NCBI RefSeq assembly: GCF_000716445.1
Contig: NZ_JNWK01000011.1
Coordinates: 1-64,000, forward strand
Length of the DNA: 64,000 nucleotides
Direction of reading: 5' to 3'
From: Streptomyces wedmorensis
GTDB taxonomy: Bacteria; Actinomycetota; Actinomycetes; Streptomycetales; Streptomycetaceae
The position numbers and the translations under genes were made by a program. Below are positions 16,994 through 26,303 of the stretch, one piece after another. Under the pieces are notes generated by a model. It did not search any database and was not told the DNA's origin. It was given only the letters and a program-made list of their open reading frames with translations. Position 1 is the first letter of the stretch. The number at the start of each line of letters is the position of its first letter.

Positions 16994-17730
16994 ACGACGC
17001 GGCCGACGGCGGCAGACGCCACGACGGCGACCCCTGCGAGAGCGGCGGCGGCGACCGGTTCCGGACCGGTCGGCGCCGCCCGCGTCGTACCGCCCGGGCG
17101 GCGGGCGCCACGGCGGTGGCGGGGCTCGTCGCCGTCGGCCTGTCGCTGGCGGCCTGTTCCACCGGCGGCACCGGTTCCCGCGACGAGGGCGCGGCCCGCA
17201 CCGACGAGGTGGCCGCGGCGGCGCCCACCTCTTCCCCGTCCGCGAGCGAGGGTCCGCAGTCCGCCGAGCGGGTGGATCCGATCGCGCTCCTCAAGGCCGA
17301 CCCGAAGATCGGCGACCGGCTCAAGGACGACCTGAAGCCGTGCGTCGCGGACGCCTATCCGGTGGACGCCTCGTACGGCGATCTCACCGGCGCTCCGGCC
17401 CCCGACGTCGTCGTCAACGTCATGACCTGCGGTGATGCCGTGGGGATCGGCACGTACGTCTACCGCATGCAGAACGACAGGTACGTGAACGTGTTCATGG
17501 CCGAGGAGGCCGCCGTGTACGCCACGATCGACCGGGGCGACCTCGTCGTCACCCGGCAGGTGTACGCGAAGGGCGACCCCGTCGCGTATCCCTCGGGCGA
17601 GGACGTGATCACGTACCGCTGGTCGGGGAGCAGGTTCACCCAGCACGACTGGGTGCACAACGACTACAGCCGCGCGGTCGGCGACGGCGGCGCGGCGGAG
17701 CCCGCGCCCAGCGAGCCCCCCGCGAACTGA
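16981..17730 (+). CDS. cseA: Lipoprotein CseA, negative modulator of the SigE system
   Basis: 249 residues. A long basic N-terminus (to about 38) precedes a hydrophobic segment ending in the lipobox LSLAAC, with lipidated Cys59. After a Ser/Pro/Ala linker, residues about 98-230 form a folded extracytoplasmic domain ('LKADPKIGDRLKDDLKPCVADAYPVD ... VVVNVMTCGDAVGIGTYVY') with two Cys that may pair. CseA dampens sigE operon expression in S. coelicolor, probably by acting on CseC. The GTG start overlaps the end of sigE by 13 bases, so there is no gap for a separate promoter. The N-terminal tail is longer than a standard signal peptide. Confidence 0.9.
   Translation: MRGLDDAADGGRRHDGDPCESGGGDRFRTGRRRPRRTARAAGATAVAGLVAVGLSLAACSTGGTGSRDEGAARTDEVAAAAPTSSPSASEGPQSAERVDPIALLKADPKIGDRLKDDLKPCVADAYPVDASYGDLTGAPAPDVVVNVMTCGDAVGIGTYVYRMQNDRYVNVFMAEEAAVYATIDRGDLVVTRQVYAKGDPVAYPSGEDVITYRWSGSRFTQHDWVHNDYSRAVGDGGAAEPAPSEPPAN
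17047..17080 (+). promoter_or_regulatory. Possible attenuator hairpin early in cseA
   Basis: CGACCGGT (17052-17059) pairs with ACCGGTCG (17065-17072), and GGCGG (17047-17051) with CCGCC (17076-17080) across a 3-base bulge; loop TCCGG. It begins 54 bases after the sigE stop. In S. coelicolor most sigE transcripts are reported to end just after sigE; this hairpin is a candidate for the same role. Confidence 0.35.
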
Positions 17731-17801
17731 GCCGTACCGCGGCCCTGCCACTCCGCCCGTATCCCGCACCCCCGACCGCCCGCTCCCGAAGGACGCGCCC
17801 G

Positions 17802-18500
17802 ATGGCCGAAACCCATGTCCTGTTCGTCGAGGACGACGATGTGATCCGTGAGGCCACCCAGCTCGCCCTGGAGCGGGACGGCTTCCGCGTCACGGCCATG
17901 CCCGACGGACTCTCCGGCCTCGACGCCTTCCGGGCGCAGCGGCCCGACATCGCCCTGCTCGACGTCATGCTGCCCGGCATGGACGGGGTCAGCCTCTGCC
18001 GCCGCATCCGCGACGAGTCGACGGTCCCGGTCATCATGCTGTCGGCGCGCGCCGACTCGATCGACGTCGTCCTGGGCCTGGAGGCCGGGGCCGACGACTA
18101 CGTCACCAAGCCCTTCGACGGCTCGGTGCTCATGGCCCGCATCCGGGCCGTGCTGCGCCGTTTCGGGCACGCGGGCGGCGCCGGCGAACACGGGGACGCG
18201 CCGGGCGACGGCGGCGGGCTGCTGGTCTTCGGCGACCTGGAGGTCGACACCGAGGGCATGGAGGTCCGCAAGGGCGGGCAGCCGGTGGCGCTGACCCCGA
18301 CCGAGATGCGGCTGCTCCTGGAGTTCTCGGCCGCGCCCGGCACCGTACTGTCCCGGGACAAGCTCCTGGAGCGGGTCTGGGACTACGGCTGGGGCGGCGA
18401 CACCCGGGTCGTCGACGTCCATGTGCAGCGGCTGCGCGCCAAGATCGGCCAGGACCGGATCGAGACGGTCCGCGGCTTCGGCTACAAGCTCAAGAGCTAG
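17802..18500 (+). CDS. cseB: OmpR-family response regulator CseB
   Basis: 232 residues. Receiver domain with acidic pocket 'EDDD' at 10-13, phospho-acceptor Asp54 in 'IALLDVMLPGMDG', Thr/Ser position in 'VIMLSAR' and Lys103 in 'VTKPF'. The C-terminal winged helix (about 140-232) ends in 'VVDVHVQRLRAKIGQDRIETVRGFGYKL', typical of OmpR/PhoB regulators. A Gly/Glu-rich linker of about 20 residues separates the two. CseB is expected to be phosphorylated by CseC and to activate the sigE promoter. ATG with AAGGA 9 bases upstream. Confidence 0.96.
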   Translation: MAETHVLFVEDDDVIREATQLALERDGFRVTAMPDGLSGLDAFRAQRPDIALLDVMLPGMDGVSLCRRIRDESTVPVIMLSARADSIDVVLGLEAGADDYVTKPFDGSVLMARIRAVLRRFGHAGGAGEHGDAPGDGGGLLVFGDLEVDTEGMEVRKGGQPVALTPTEMRLLLEFSAAPGTVLSRDKLLERVWDYGWGGDTRVVDVHVQRLRAKIGQDRIETVRGFGYKLKS

Positions 18501-18547
18501 GCCGGCATGATCCACCCCACGTCGTCCCCCGAGACGGGACCGGTCCG

Positions 18548-19864
18548 TTGAAGCTGCTCCCCCTCCGGACCGGGGTCCGCTGGAAGATCGCCGTCGCCAT
18601 CGCGGCGGTCGGCGCCCTCATCGCGGTCACCCTCAGCATCGTCGTGCACAACGCCGCCCGGATCTCGATGCTCGACAACGCGCGCGAGGTGCAGATGGAG
18701 CGGCTGCTCTTCGCCCAGCGGATGTACGAGTCCTCGAAGCCCAAGGAACCCCGCTTCGGCACGAAGATCAACGATCCGGCGCTGCCGCCCCAGCTCGACC
18801 AGCTGATGCGGGACAACCGGCGCGGCACGTACGTGCAGGAGCACCGGCACGGCGGGCCGCCCGACGTGTGGGCCGCCGTGCCGCTGGCCAGCGGCGACGT
18901 GCTGTCGCTGCACATCCCCTTCGCCGACCGCAGCGCGACGATCATGAACGATCTGGACCGGGCGCTGGTCATCGGCTCGGTCTCCGTGGTCTTCGGCGGC
19001 TGCGCCCTCGGCGTCCTGATCGGCGGCCGGATCTCCCGGCGACTGCGGAAGGCCGCCGTCGCGGCCGGGCGGGTCGCCCAGGGCAACACGGAGGTCCGGG
19101 TGCGGGACGCCGTCGGCGGGGTCGTACGGGACGAGACCGACGACCTGGCGTGGGCGGTGGACGCCCTGACCGACGCCCTGAACGAGCGGATCGAAGCCGA
19201 GCGCCGGGTGACCGCGGACATCGCGCACGAACTGCGCACCCCGGTCACCGGGCTGCTCACGGCCGCCGAGCTGCTGCCGCCGGGGCGCCCGACCGAGCTC
19301 GTACGGGACCGGGCGCAGGCGATGCGGACCCTGGTCGAGGACGTCCTGGAGGTGGCCCGGCTCGACAGCGCGTCGGAGCGGGCCGAGCTCCAGGAGATCG
19401 CGCTCGGCGAGTTCGTGGAGCGGCGGGTGCGCTCCCTGGACCCCGAGGTGGTCGTCCGGGTCGTCCACGACTCCTGGGTGAACACCGACCCGCGGCGCCT
19501 GGAACGCGTCCTCGGGAACCTCCTCGCGAACGCGGCCAAGCACGGCAAGCCGCCGGTCGAGGTCACCGTCGAGGGCCGCGTGGTGCGCGTCCGCGACCAC
19601 GGTCCCGGCTTCCCGGAGGCGCTCCTCAAGGAGGGGCCGAGCCGGTTCCGTACGGGGACGAGCGACCGCGCCGGCCAGGGCCACGGCCTGGGGCTGACGA
19701 TCGCGGTCGGCCAGGCGAGGGTCCTCGGCGCCCGGCTGACCTTCCGGAACGTGGCCTCCGAGGCGGCCCCGAACGGCGTGGGCGGCGCCATCGCGGTCCT
19801 GTGGCTGCCGGACCACGCCCCGACCAGCACGGGCAGCTTCCCGATCCTGCGACTGCCGGGGTGA
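18548..19864 (+). CDS. cseC: Sensor histidine kinase CseC
   Basis: 438 residues. Membrane helices at about 13-34 and 138-160 flank an extracytoplasmic sensor domain of about 100 residues. A HAMP region follows, then the HisKA box with His227 in 'ADIAHELRTPVTG', an N box 'ERVLGNLLANAAKHG' near 319-333, G1 'VRDHGPGF' and G2 'GQGHGLGL'. The first in-frame start is TTG at 18548, 47 bases after cseB; I find no in-frame ATG or GTG ahead of the first membrane helix. A rare start codon could lower the kinase:regulator ratio. It detects cell-wall damage in S. coelicolor. Confidence 0.94.
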   Translation: MKLLPLRTGVRWKIAVAIAAVGALIAVTLSIVVHNAARISMLDNAREVQMERLLFAQRMYESSKPKEPRFGTKINDPALPPQLDQLMRDNRRGTYVQEHRHGGPPDVWAAVPLASGDVLSLHIPFADRSATIMNDLDRALVIGSVSVVFGGCALGVLIGGRISRRLRKAAVAAGRVAQGNTEVRVRDAVGGVVRDETDDLAWAVDALTDALNERIEAERRVTADIAHELRTPVTGLLTAAELLPPGRPTELVRDRAQAMRTLVEDVLEVARLDSASERAELQEIALGEFVERRVRSLDPEVVVRVVHDSWVNTDPRRLERVLGNLLANAAKHGKPPVEVTVEGRVVRVRDHGPGFPEALLKEGPSRFRTGTSDRAGQGHGLGLTIAVGQARVLGARLTFRNVASEAAPNGVGGAIAVLWLPDHAPTSTGSFPILRLPG

Positions 19865-19878
19865 GGCGAGCGGATCCG

Positions 19879-19954
19879 CTGCCGGCCTGAGGCGTACGGG
19901 AAACCTGGGGCGTACGACGAAGGGGCCAGTCCACTGCCGGCCTGAGGCGTACGG
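19879..19954. repeat. 21-bp direct repeat downstream of cseC
   Basis: CTGCCGGCCTGAGGCGTACGG plus one more matching region occurs at 19879-19899 and again at 19934-19954, 55 bases apart. It suggests a local duplication that created the spare terminator arm. Confidence 0.75.
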
Positions 19955-20000
19955 AAAGGGGCCGGGTCCCTTGTCAGGACCCGGCCCCTTCGTCGTACGC
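19910..20000. terminator. Double, mutually exclusive terminator hairpins after cseC
   Basis: Inner stem: AAGGGGCCGGGTCC (19956-19969) with GGACCCGGCCCCTT (19977-19990), loop 7. Outer alternative: GCGTACGACGAAGGGGCC (19910-19927) with its exact 18-base complement at 19983-20000. Both arms share the right half, so only one can form at a time. Lies between convergent cseC and the MFS gene. Confidence 0.8.
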
Positions 20001-20010
20001 GCTACCGGTC

Positions 20011-21665
<1,655 letters not shown>

Positions 21666-21686
21666 TAAGTGTGGAAGCGAGAGACC

Positions 21687-22250
21687 ATGGCCCAGGCCCG
21701 AGGCAACACCCGCCAGCGCATCCAGGACGTGGCTCTCGCCCTCTTCGCCGAACAGGGCTACGAGAAGACCTCGCTGCGCGAGATCGCGGAGCGCCTCGAC
21801 GTCACCAAGGCCGCGCTCTACTACCACTTCAAGACCAAGGAAGACATCCTCATCGGGATCTTCGAGGACCTGACCCGCCCCATGGACGAGCTGATCGCCT
21901 GGGCCGAGGAGCAGCCCCGCACGCTCGAGACCAAGCAGGAGGTCCTGCGCCGCTACCAGGTGGCGCTGCGCGCGGCGGAGCCCCTCTTCCGCTTCATCCA
22001 GGAGAACCAGGCCACCGTGCGCGAGCTCAGCGTCGGCCTGACGTTCAAGGAGCGCATGCTCACGCTGAGCGACCTGATCCAGGAGCCGGACCTCCCGATG
22101 ACGGACAAGGTCCGCTGCGTCAGCGCGATCTTCACGCTGCACGCGGGCACGTTCTTCATGCAGAACGTCGAAGGCGACCCGGAGGACAAGCACGGAGCCG
22201 TCCTCGAGGTCGCCCTCGATCTGATCAGTCAGGCCTATTCGGCCTCCTGA
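21687..22250 (+). CDS. TetR-family repressor of the MFS transporter
   Basis: 187 residues. N-terminal TetR helix-turn-helix at about 8-55 ('IQDVALALFAEQGYEKTSLREIAERLDVTKAALYYHFKTKEDI'), then a helical ligand domain ending in 'VALDLISQAYSA'. The ATG at 21687 is used; a GTG at 21669 in frame adds MWKRET and lies inside operator-proximal sequence. It diverges from the MFS gene and very likely represses it and itself through the double site between them. The ligand is unknown. Confidence 0.9.
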   Translation: MAQARGNTRQRIQDVALALFAEQGYEKTSLREIAERLDVTKAALYYHFKTKEDILIGIFEDLTRPMDELIAWAEEQPRTLETKQEVLRRYQVALRAAEPLFRFIQENQATVRELSVGLTFKERMLTLSDLIQEPDLPMTDKVRCVSAIFTLHAGTFFMQNVEGDPEDKHGAVLEVALDLISQAYSAS

Positions 22251-22261
22251 GGCGGGTCGGG

Positions 22262-22981
22262 TCAGATGCCGACGCCGTGGGCCCGCAGGAAGGCGGCCGG
22301 GTTGACGGCGGAGCCGTAGTTCGGGGTCGTGCGGATCTCGAAGTGCAGGTGGGGGCCGGAGGAGTTGCCGGTGTTGCCCGAGAGGGCGATCTGCTGGCCG
22401 GCGCCGACCTTCTGGCCGACGTGGACCTTGATCTTCGACAGGTGGGCGTACTGCGAGTACGTGCCGTTGGCGTGCTTGACGACGATCGCGTTGCCGTACG
22501 CGGGGCCGTCGCCGCCGCCGTTCGGGCCGGCCTTCACGACGGTGCCCGCACCCGCGGCCTTGACCGGGGTGCCGACCGGGACGGCGAAGTCCTGGCCGGA
22601 GTGCTTGTGGGCCCACATCGCGCCGCCCTGGTTGTAGCTGGCGGTCAGGGTGTACGAGCTGACCGGCTTGACCCAGGAGGCGGCCTTCTTGGCCGTGACG
22701 GCCTTCTTCGCGGCGGCGGCCTTCACGGCGGCGGTCTTCGCGGCGGCGGCCTTGGCTGCCGCTGCCTTGGTGGCGGCGGCCTTCACCTGGGCGGCCACCT
22801 TGGCCTGGGTCTCGGCCTGGGTGGCGACGGCGGCGGACGCGGTCACGGCGATCGGGGTGACGGCCTGGCCCTCGGCGGCGAAGGCGGACCCTGCTCCGGC
22901 CACCATCGACGCTCCCAGACCCGCGGCGGCGAGAGCGACGGCGGCGGTACGGGTGGCGGGGTTCATGACGCGCTTCGACAT
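22262..22981 (-). CDS. Secreted M23 (LytM-type) peptidase
   Basis: 239 residues. Signal peptide about 1-35 ending in 'GSAFA-AEG'. Residues about 55-100 are an Ala/Lys-rich, probably helical spacer that could bind the acidic wall. The M23 domain (about 105-239) has the zinc motifs H-x3-D ('HSGQD') and HxH ('HLHFE') plus the catalytic-site His in 'YAHL'. These enzymes cut peptidoglycan cross-links or act as amidase/endopeptidase partners. GGAGG stands 13 bases from the first ATG; the next ATG (residue 6) is possible. It ends 11 bases from the convergent tetR gene. Confidence 0.93.
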   Translation of the reverse strand: MSKRVMNPATRTAAVALAAAGLGASMVAGAGSAFAAEGQAVTPIAVTASAAVATQAETQAKVAAQVKAAATKAAAAKAAAAKTAAVKAAAAKKAVTAKKAASWVKPVSSYTLTASYNQGGAMWAHKHSGQDFAVPVGTPVKAAGAGTVVKAGPNGGGDGPAYGNAIVVKHANGTYSQYAHLSKIKVHVGQKVGAGQQIALSGNTGNSSGPHLHFEIRTTPNYGSAVNPAAFLRAHGVGI

Positions 22982-23457
22982 ACGGGGGGAAACCTCCGGG
23001 AAGTACGGGACCCGACGTGAACAGGTGCTCAGCGCCGGGCTTGCTCATCCTTGGTAACCCGGACCCCCGCCAAGCCCAAAACACCCCATCTACGACATAG
23101 CGTCGTAGCGATCTCCTCGGAAGATCGACCCTTGACGGCCTTGCCTTCAACTCCTGAAACCGGACATAACGACACAAGAGAAACAGTTTATCCGCACGTC
23201 ACGGGGCGCCGGAACCGCCCGAAACGCCAGGCCTGCCCGGTTCGGGACCCCAGAGGTCCAAGGTCCCGACGCTTGATCCCTAAACGTCCCGAATCGCCAT
23301 CAAAGGTCGCCACTATTCCGGTTAGTACCCCCCGAAACGCCTGTGCCGCTTGTCACCCGGCACCGACCGCGAATGGGACCTGGGTCACGCAACCGACCCA
23401 CCGGAAAGGCCGTCCCGCACTACGCTGGCGCATTCCGTGATCTTCGGGGGGACACCT
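22982..23457. other. 476-base intergenic region with two perfect inverted repeats
   Basis: Divergent control region between the M23 peptidase and the NACHT gene; I see no gene. It holds CTACGAC-ATAGC-GTCGTAG (23090-23108) and TCGGGACC-N12-GGTCCCGA (23242-23269), either of which could be an operator or leader hairpin. A candidate rightward -10, TACGCT (23421-23426), precedes the NACHT start. The DNA from 23090 to 23340 is less GC-rich than its surroundings. Confidence 0.55.
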
Positions 23458-26244
23458 ATGGAACCGGCACTCATCGGCACCCGCCTCGCCTCGGCGGCGA
23501 TCAGCCCACTCCTGAAGAAACTGCTGGTCAGCGACGGTCCCGGAGCCGGACTCACCGGGAACGCGCCCAAAGTGAGGCTCTCCGGCCTCGTCTCCTTCCG
23601 CGGCGAGAAGCGCAGCCTCACCGAGAAGGACGTCCGCAGACTCGCGGCGACGCTGGTCGAACGCTCCCTGGACGAGCGCGCCGAGGCCCCGTTCCCCGCC
23701 GACGAGACCGAGGCCGTCGTCCACACCCTGGGGGCGACCCTCCTCGCCCTCGGCGACCTCGACATGGACGACGTCCAGGCCGTCCGCCTCGGCCACCGCA
23801 CCCTCGCCCGCCGCCTCCGGGCCGCGGCCCCCGCCCCCGACGGCCTCTCCACGGACTCCGCCCTCTACCTGGAGTCCCTCACCGAATGGGCCTGCCTCCA
23901 CATCCTGGAGTTCTTCACCCAGCGCTCCACCTTCATCGCCCGCAGCCTGGTCGAACAGACCCGCGGCCAGACCGAACTCATCGCGAAGCTCGACGAGGTC
24001 ATCCGCCGGACGCCACGCGCGGACGGCCGCGACACCGCCTTCGAGCGCCGCTACCTGGACCACCTGGCGAAGAAGCACGGCCGCCTGACCATCTACGGCA
24101 TCGACCTCCACCACTCGCCGGACCGGTGGCCGCTGGACCTGGCGTACCTCTCCCTGGAGGCGACGGGGACGGGGGTCGACAGCCCCTGGTTCGAGACCGG
24201 AACGGCCGCTCCCGCGGACGACGACACGGCGGAGAGCCCCTGGTTCGCCGCCGCGCCCCTGGACCACGGGGTCCGCGCCGACCTCTCGCTCGCCCGGCAC
24301 GACCGAATCCTGCTGCGCGGCCTCGCCGGCTCCGGCAAGTCCACGCTCGTCCAGTGGCTCACCGTCTCCGCTGCCACCGAGGGCCGCACCGAGGGTATGG
24401 CCTACCTGAACGGCCGCATCCCCTTCGTCCTCCCCCTCCGCACCCTCACCCGCCACGGCGAGCGGCTCCCCGCCCCCGACCTCTTCCTCTCCGCCGCCGG
24501 CTGCCCGCTCACCGCGCCCGACGGCTGGGCCGACCGGGTCCTGAGCGCCGGACGCGGCCTGATCCTCGTCGACGGCATCGACGAGATCCCCGAAGCCGAA
24601 CGCGGCCGGGCCCGCGAATGGCTCCGTGGCCTCCTCGACACGTACGACGGCAACCGCTGGCTCGTGACCTCACGCCCCACCGCCGTACGGGACGACTGGC
24701 TGGCCTCCGAGGCCTTCACCGAGCTGACCCTCTCCCCCATGACCCCCGCCGCGGTGACCACCTACGTACGCCGCTGGCACCAGGCCGCCGGGCCGGACGC
24801 GGAGCCGTACGAGCAGCCGCTCCTCGACGCCCTGCGCACCGCGGAACACGTCGCCCAGCTCGCCACCAACCCCCTCATGTGCGGGCTCATCTGCGCCCTC
24901 CACCGCGACCGGCGCGGCTTCCTGCCCCGCGGCCGCAAGGCGCTCTACGAGGCCGCCCTGTCGATGCTCCTCTCCCGCCGGGACCGCGAGCGGGACATGG
25001 CAGCCCCGTACGGCGTCACCCTCGACGAGGCCCCGCAGATCCAGCTGATCCAGCGCCTCGCGTACTGGCTGACGCTCAACGGCCGGACCCAGCTGGACCG
25101 CGCCCGCGCCGAGTCGATCGTGACGGAGGCGGCCCCCGCCGTCCCCGAGGCCTCCGCGTACGACCCGAACGCGCTCTTCACCCACCTCCTGCACCGCAGC
25201 GGCCTCCTGCGCGAGCCCACCGAGGACACCGTCGACTTCGTCCACCGCACCTTCCAGGACTACCTGGCCGCCAAGGCCCTCGTGGACCACTGGGACATCG
25301 GCGTCCTCATCGGGCACGCCAACGACGACCAGTGGGAGGACGTCATCCGCATGGCGGTCGGCCACGCACGGCCTCGCGAATGCGCGGAGATCCTGCGCGA
25401 GCTGCTCGCTGCCGCCGACGCCGCCGAGGACCGCCGCGTCCAGCTGCGCCTCGTCCTCCTCGCGGCCACGGCCCTCGAACACGCCACGGAGGTCCCCCCG
25501 GAGGTACGCGCCGAGGTCCTGGCTCGCACGGCCGAGGTGATCCCGCCGCGCGGCGTGCGGGAGGCCCGCGAGCTGGCCGCCGTGGGGCGCCTGATCCTGG
25601 ATCTGCTGCCGGCGCCGGAGGGGCTGAGCCAGGGGCACGCCTACCTGGTGGCGACCGCGGCGAGCCATCTCTCCTCCGACGCGGCGCTGCTCTATCTGGC
25701 GGGCTTCGTCGGCCGCCCCGAGATCCTGGTCCGCTCACAGCTCATGTGGGCGTGGACCCGCTTCGACGCCGAGCGGTACGCCGAGGAGATCATCGCGAAG
25801 CTCGACCCGGCCGAGCTCTACTACACCGTCGTGACCGATGACCAGGCCGCCGCCCTGTCACGGCTGGGCCTGCGGCCCGAGCTCCTGGACATCAGGGCGG
25901 GAGTCGGCGAGAAAGGCTTCGCCTTCCTCCGGCCGATGCTGCCCGACGTACGCGGTCTGAGGCTGCTCGGCTTCGAGAGCGCTCGCTCGGTGCTCGACAC
26001 GCTCGGGCCGCTGCCCCAGGTGACGTCGCTCCTCGTGGAGGTCGACCACGAAGATCCCCCGTTCCGGCTGATCACAGAGGCCTTCCCCCACCTGAACGCT
26101 CTCGTTCTCGAAGCGGCGCCCCGCGCCACCTGGGACGTGACCCTCCTCGCGCCTCTCCGCGGTCTGCGCCAGCTGCTCGTCCCCCGAGGGGCCACGCTCA
26201 CCGGCCTCGAACACCTCCCGGCGGACATCAGCCTCACCCACTAG
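23458..26244 (+). CDS. NACHT-domain NTPase (STAND/NLR-like), candidate anti-phage protein
   Basis: 928 residues. An N-terminal helical effector-like region (1-200, beginning 'LASAAISPLLKKLL') is followed by a linker with a repeated SPWF motif (242-245, 261-264). The NACHT module has Walker A GLAGSGKST (288-296), Walker B LILVDGIDEI (368-377), a TSRP sensor (404-407) and the NACHT winged-helix hallmark 'FVHRTFQDYLAAKAL' near 593-608. The C-terminal 300 residues are helical and end in leucine-rich-like repeats. Bacterial NACHT proteins of this kind defend against phages; here the gene stands alone, so the helical N-terminus would be the effector. GGGGGG precedes the ATG; an in-frame GTG lies 21 bases upstream. 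Confidence 0.88.
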   Translation: MEPALIGTRLASAAISPLLKKLLVSDGPGAGLTGNAPKVRLSGLVSFRGEKRSLTEKDVRRLAATLVERSLDERAEAPFPADETEAVVHTLGATLLALGDLDMDDVQAVRLGHRTLARRLRAAAPAPDGLSTDSALYLESLTEWACLHILEFFTQRSTFIARSLVEQTRGQTELIAKLDEVIRRTPRADGRDTAFERRYLDHLAKKHGRLTIYGIDLHHSPDRWPLDLAYLSLEATGTGVDSPWFETGTAAPADDDTAESPWFAAAPLDHGVRADLSLARHDRILLRGLAGSGKSTLVQWLTVSAATEGRTEGMAYLNGRIPFVLPLRTLTRHGERLPAPDLFLSAAGCPLTAPDGWADRVLSAGRGLILVDGIDEIPEAERGRAREWLRGLLDTYDGNRWLVTSRPTAVRDDWLASEAFTELTLSPMTPAAVTTYVRRWHQAAGPDAEPYEQPLLDALRTAEHVAQLATNPLMCGLICALHRDRRGFLPRGRKALYEAALSMLLSRRDRERDMAAPYGVTLDEAPQIQLIQRLAYWLTLNGRTQLDRARAESIVTEAAPAVPEASAYDPNALFTHLLHRSGLLREPTEDTVDFVHRTFQDYLAAKALVDHWDIGVLIGHANDDQWEDVIRMAVGHARPRECAEILRELLAAADAAEDRRVQLRLVLLAATALEHATEVPPEVRAEVLARTAEVIPPRGVREARELAAVGRLILDLLPAPEGLSQGHAYLVATAASHLSSDAALLYLAGFVGRPEILVRSQLMWAWTRFDAERYAEEIIAKLDPAELYYTVVTDDQAAALSRLGLRPELLDIRAGVGEKGFAFLRPMLPDVRGLRLLGFESARSVLDTLGPLPQVTSLLVEVDHEDPPFRLITEAFPHLNALVLEAAPRATWDVTLLAPLRGLRQLLVPRGATLTGLEHLPADISLTH

Positions 26245-26247
26245 ACA

Positions 26248-26289
26248 AAGGGGCGGCCCCGGAACCTTCTGGTTCCGGGGCCGCCCCTT
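26248..26289. terminator. Bidirectional terminator between the NACHT gene and clpC
   Basis: Nineteen-base arms 26248-26266 and 26271-26289 (AAGGGGCGGCCCCGGAACC and its exact complement) around the loop TTCT, immediately after the NACHT stop and before the convergent clpC stop. Confidence 0.92.
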
Positions 26290-26303
26290 GGTGCAGCTGT
26301 GCC

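Noticed and set aside
22982..23160. ydaO-type c-di-AMP riboswitch upstream of the M23 peptidase
   Set aside because: Known for some streptomycete wall-hydrolase genes, but the conserved ydaO strings (for example the CGTAGGC end with its preceding pairing elements) are not present on the minus strand here.
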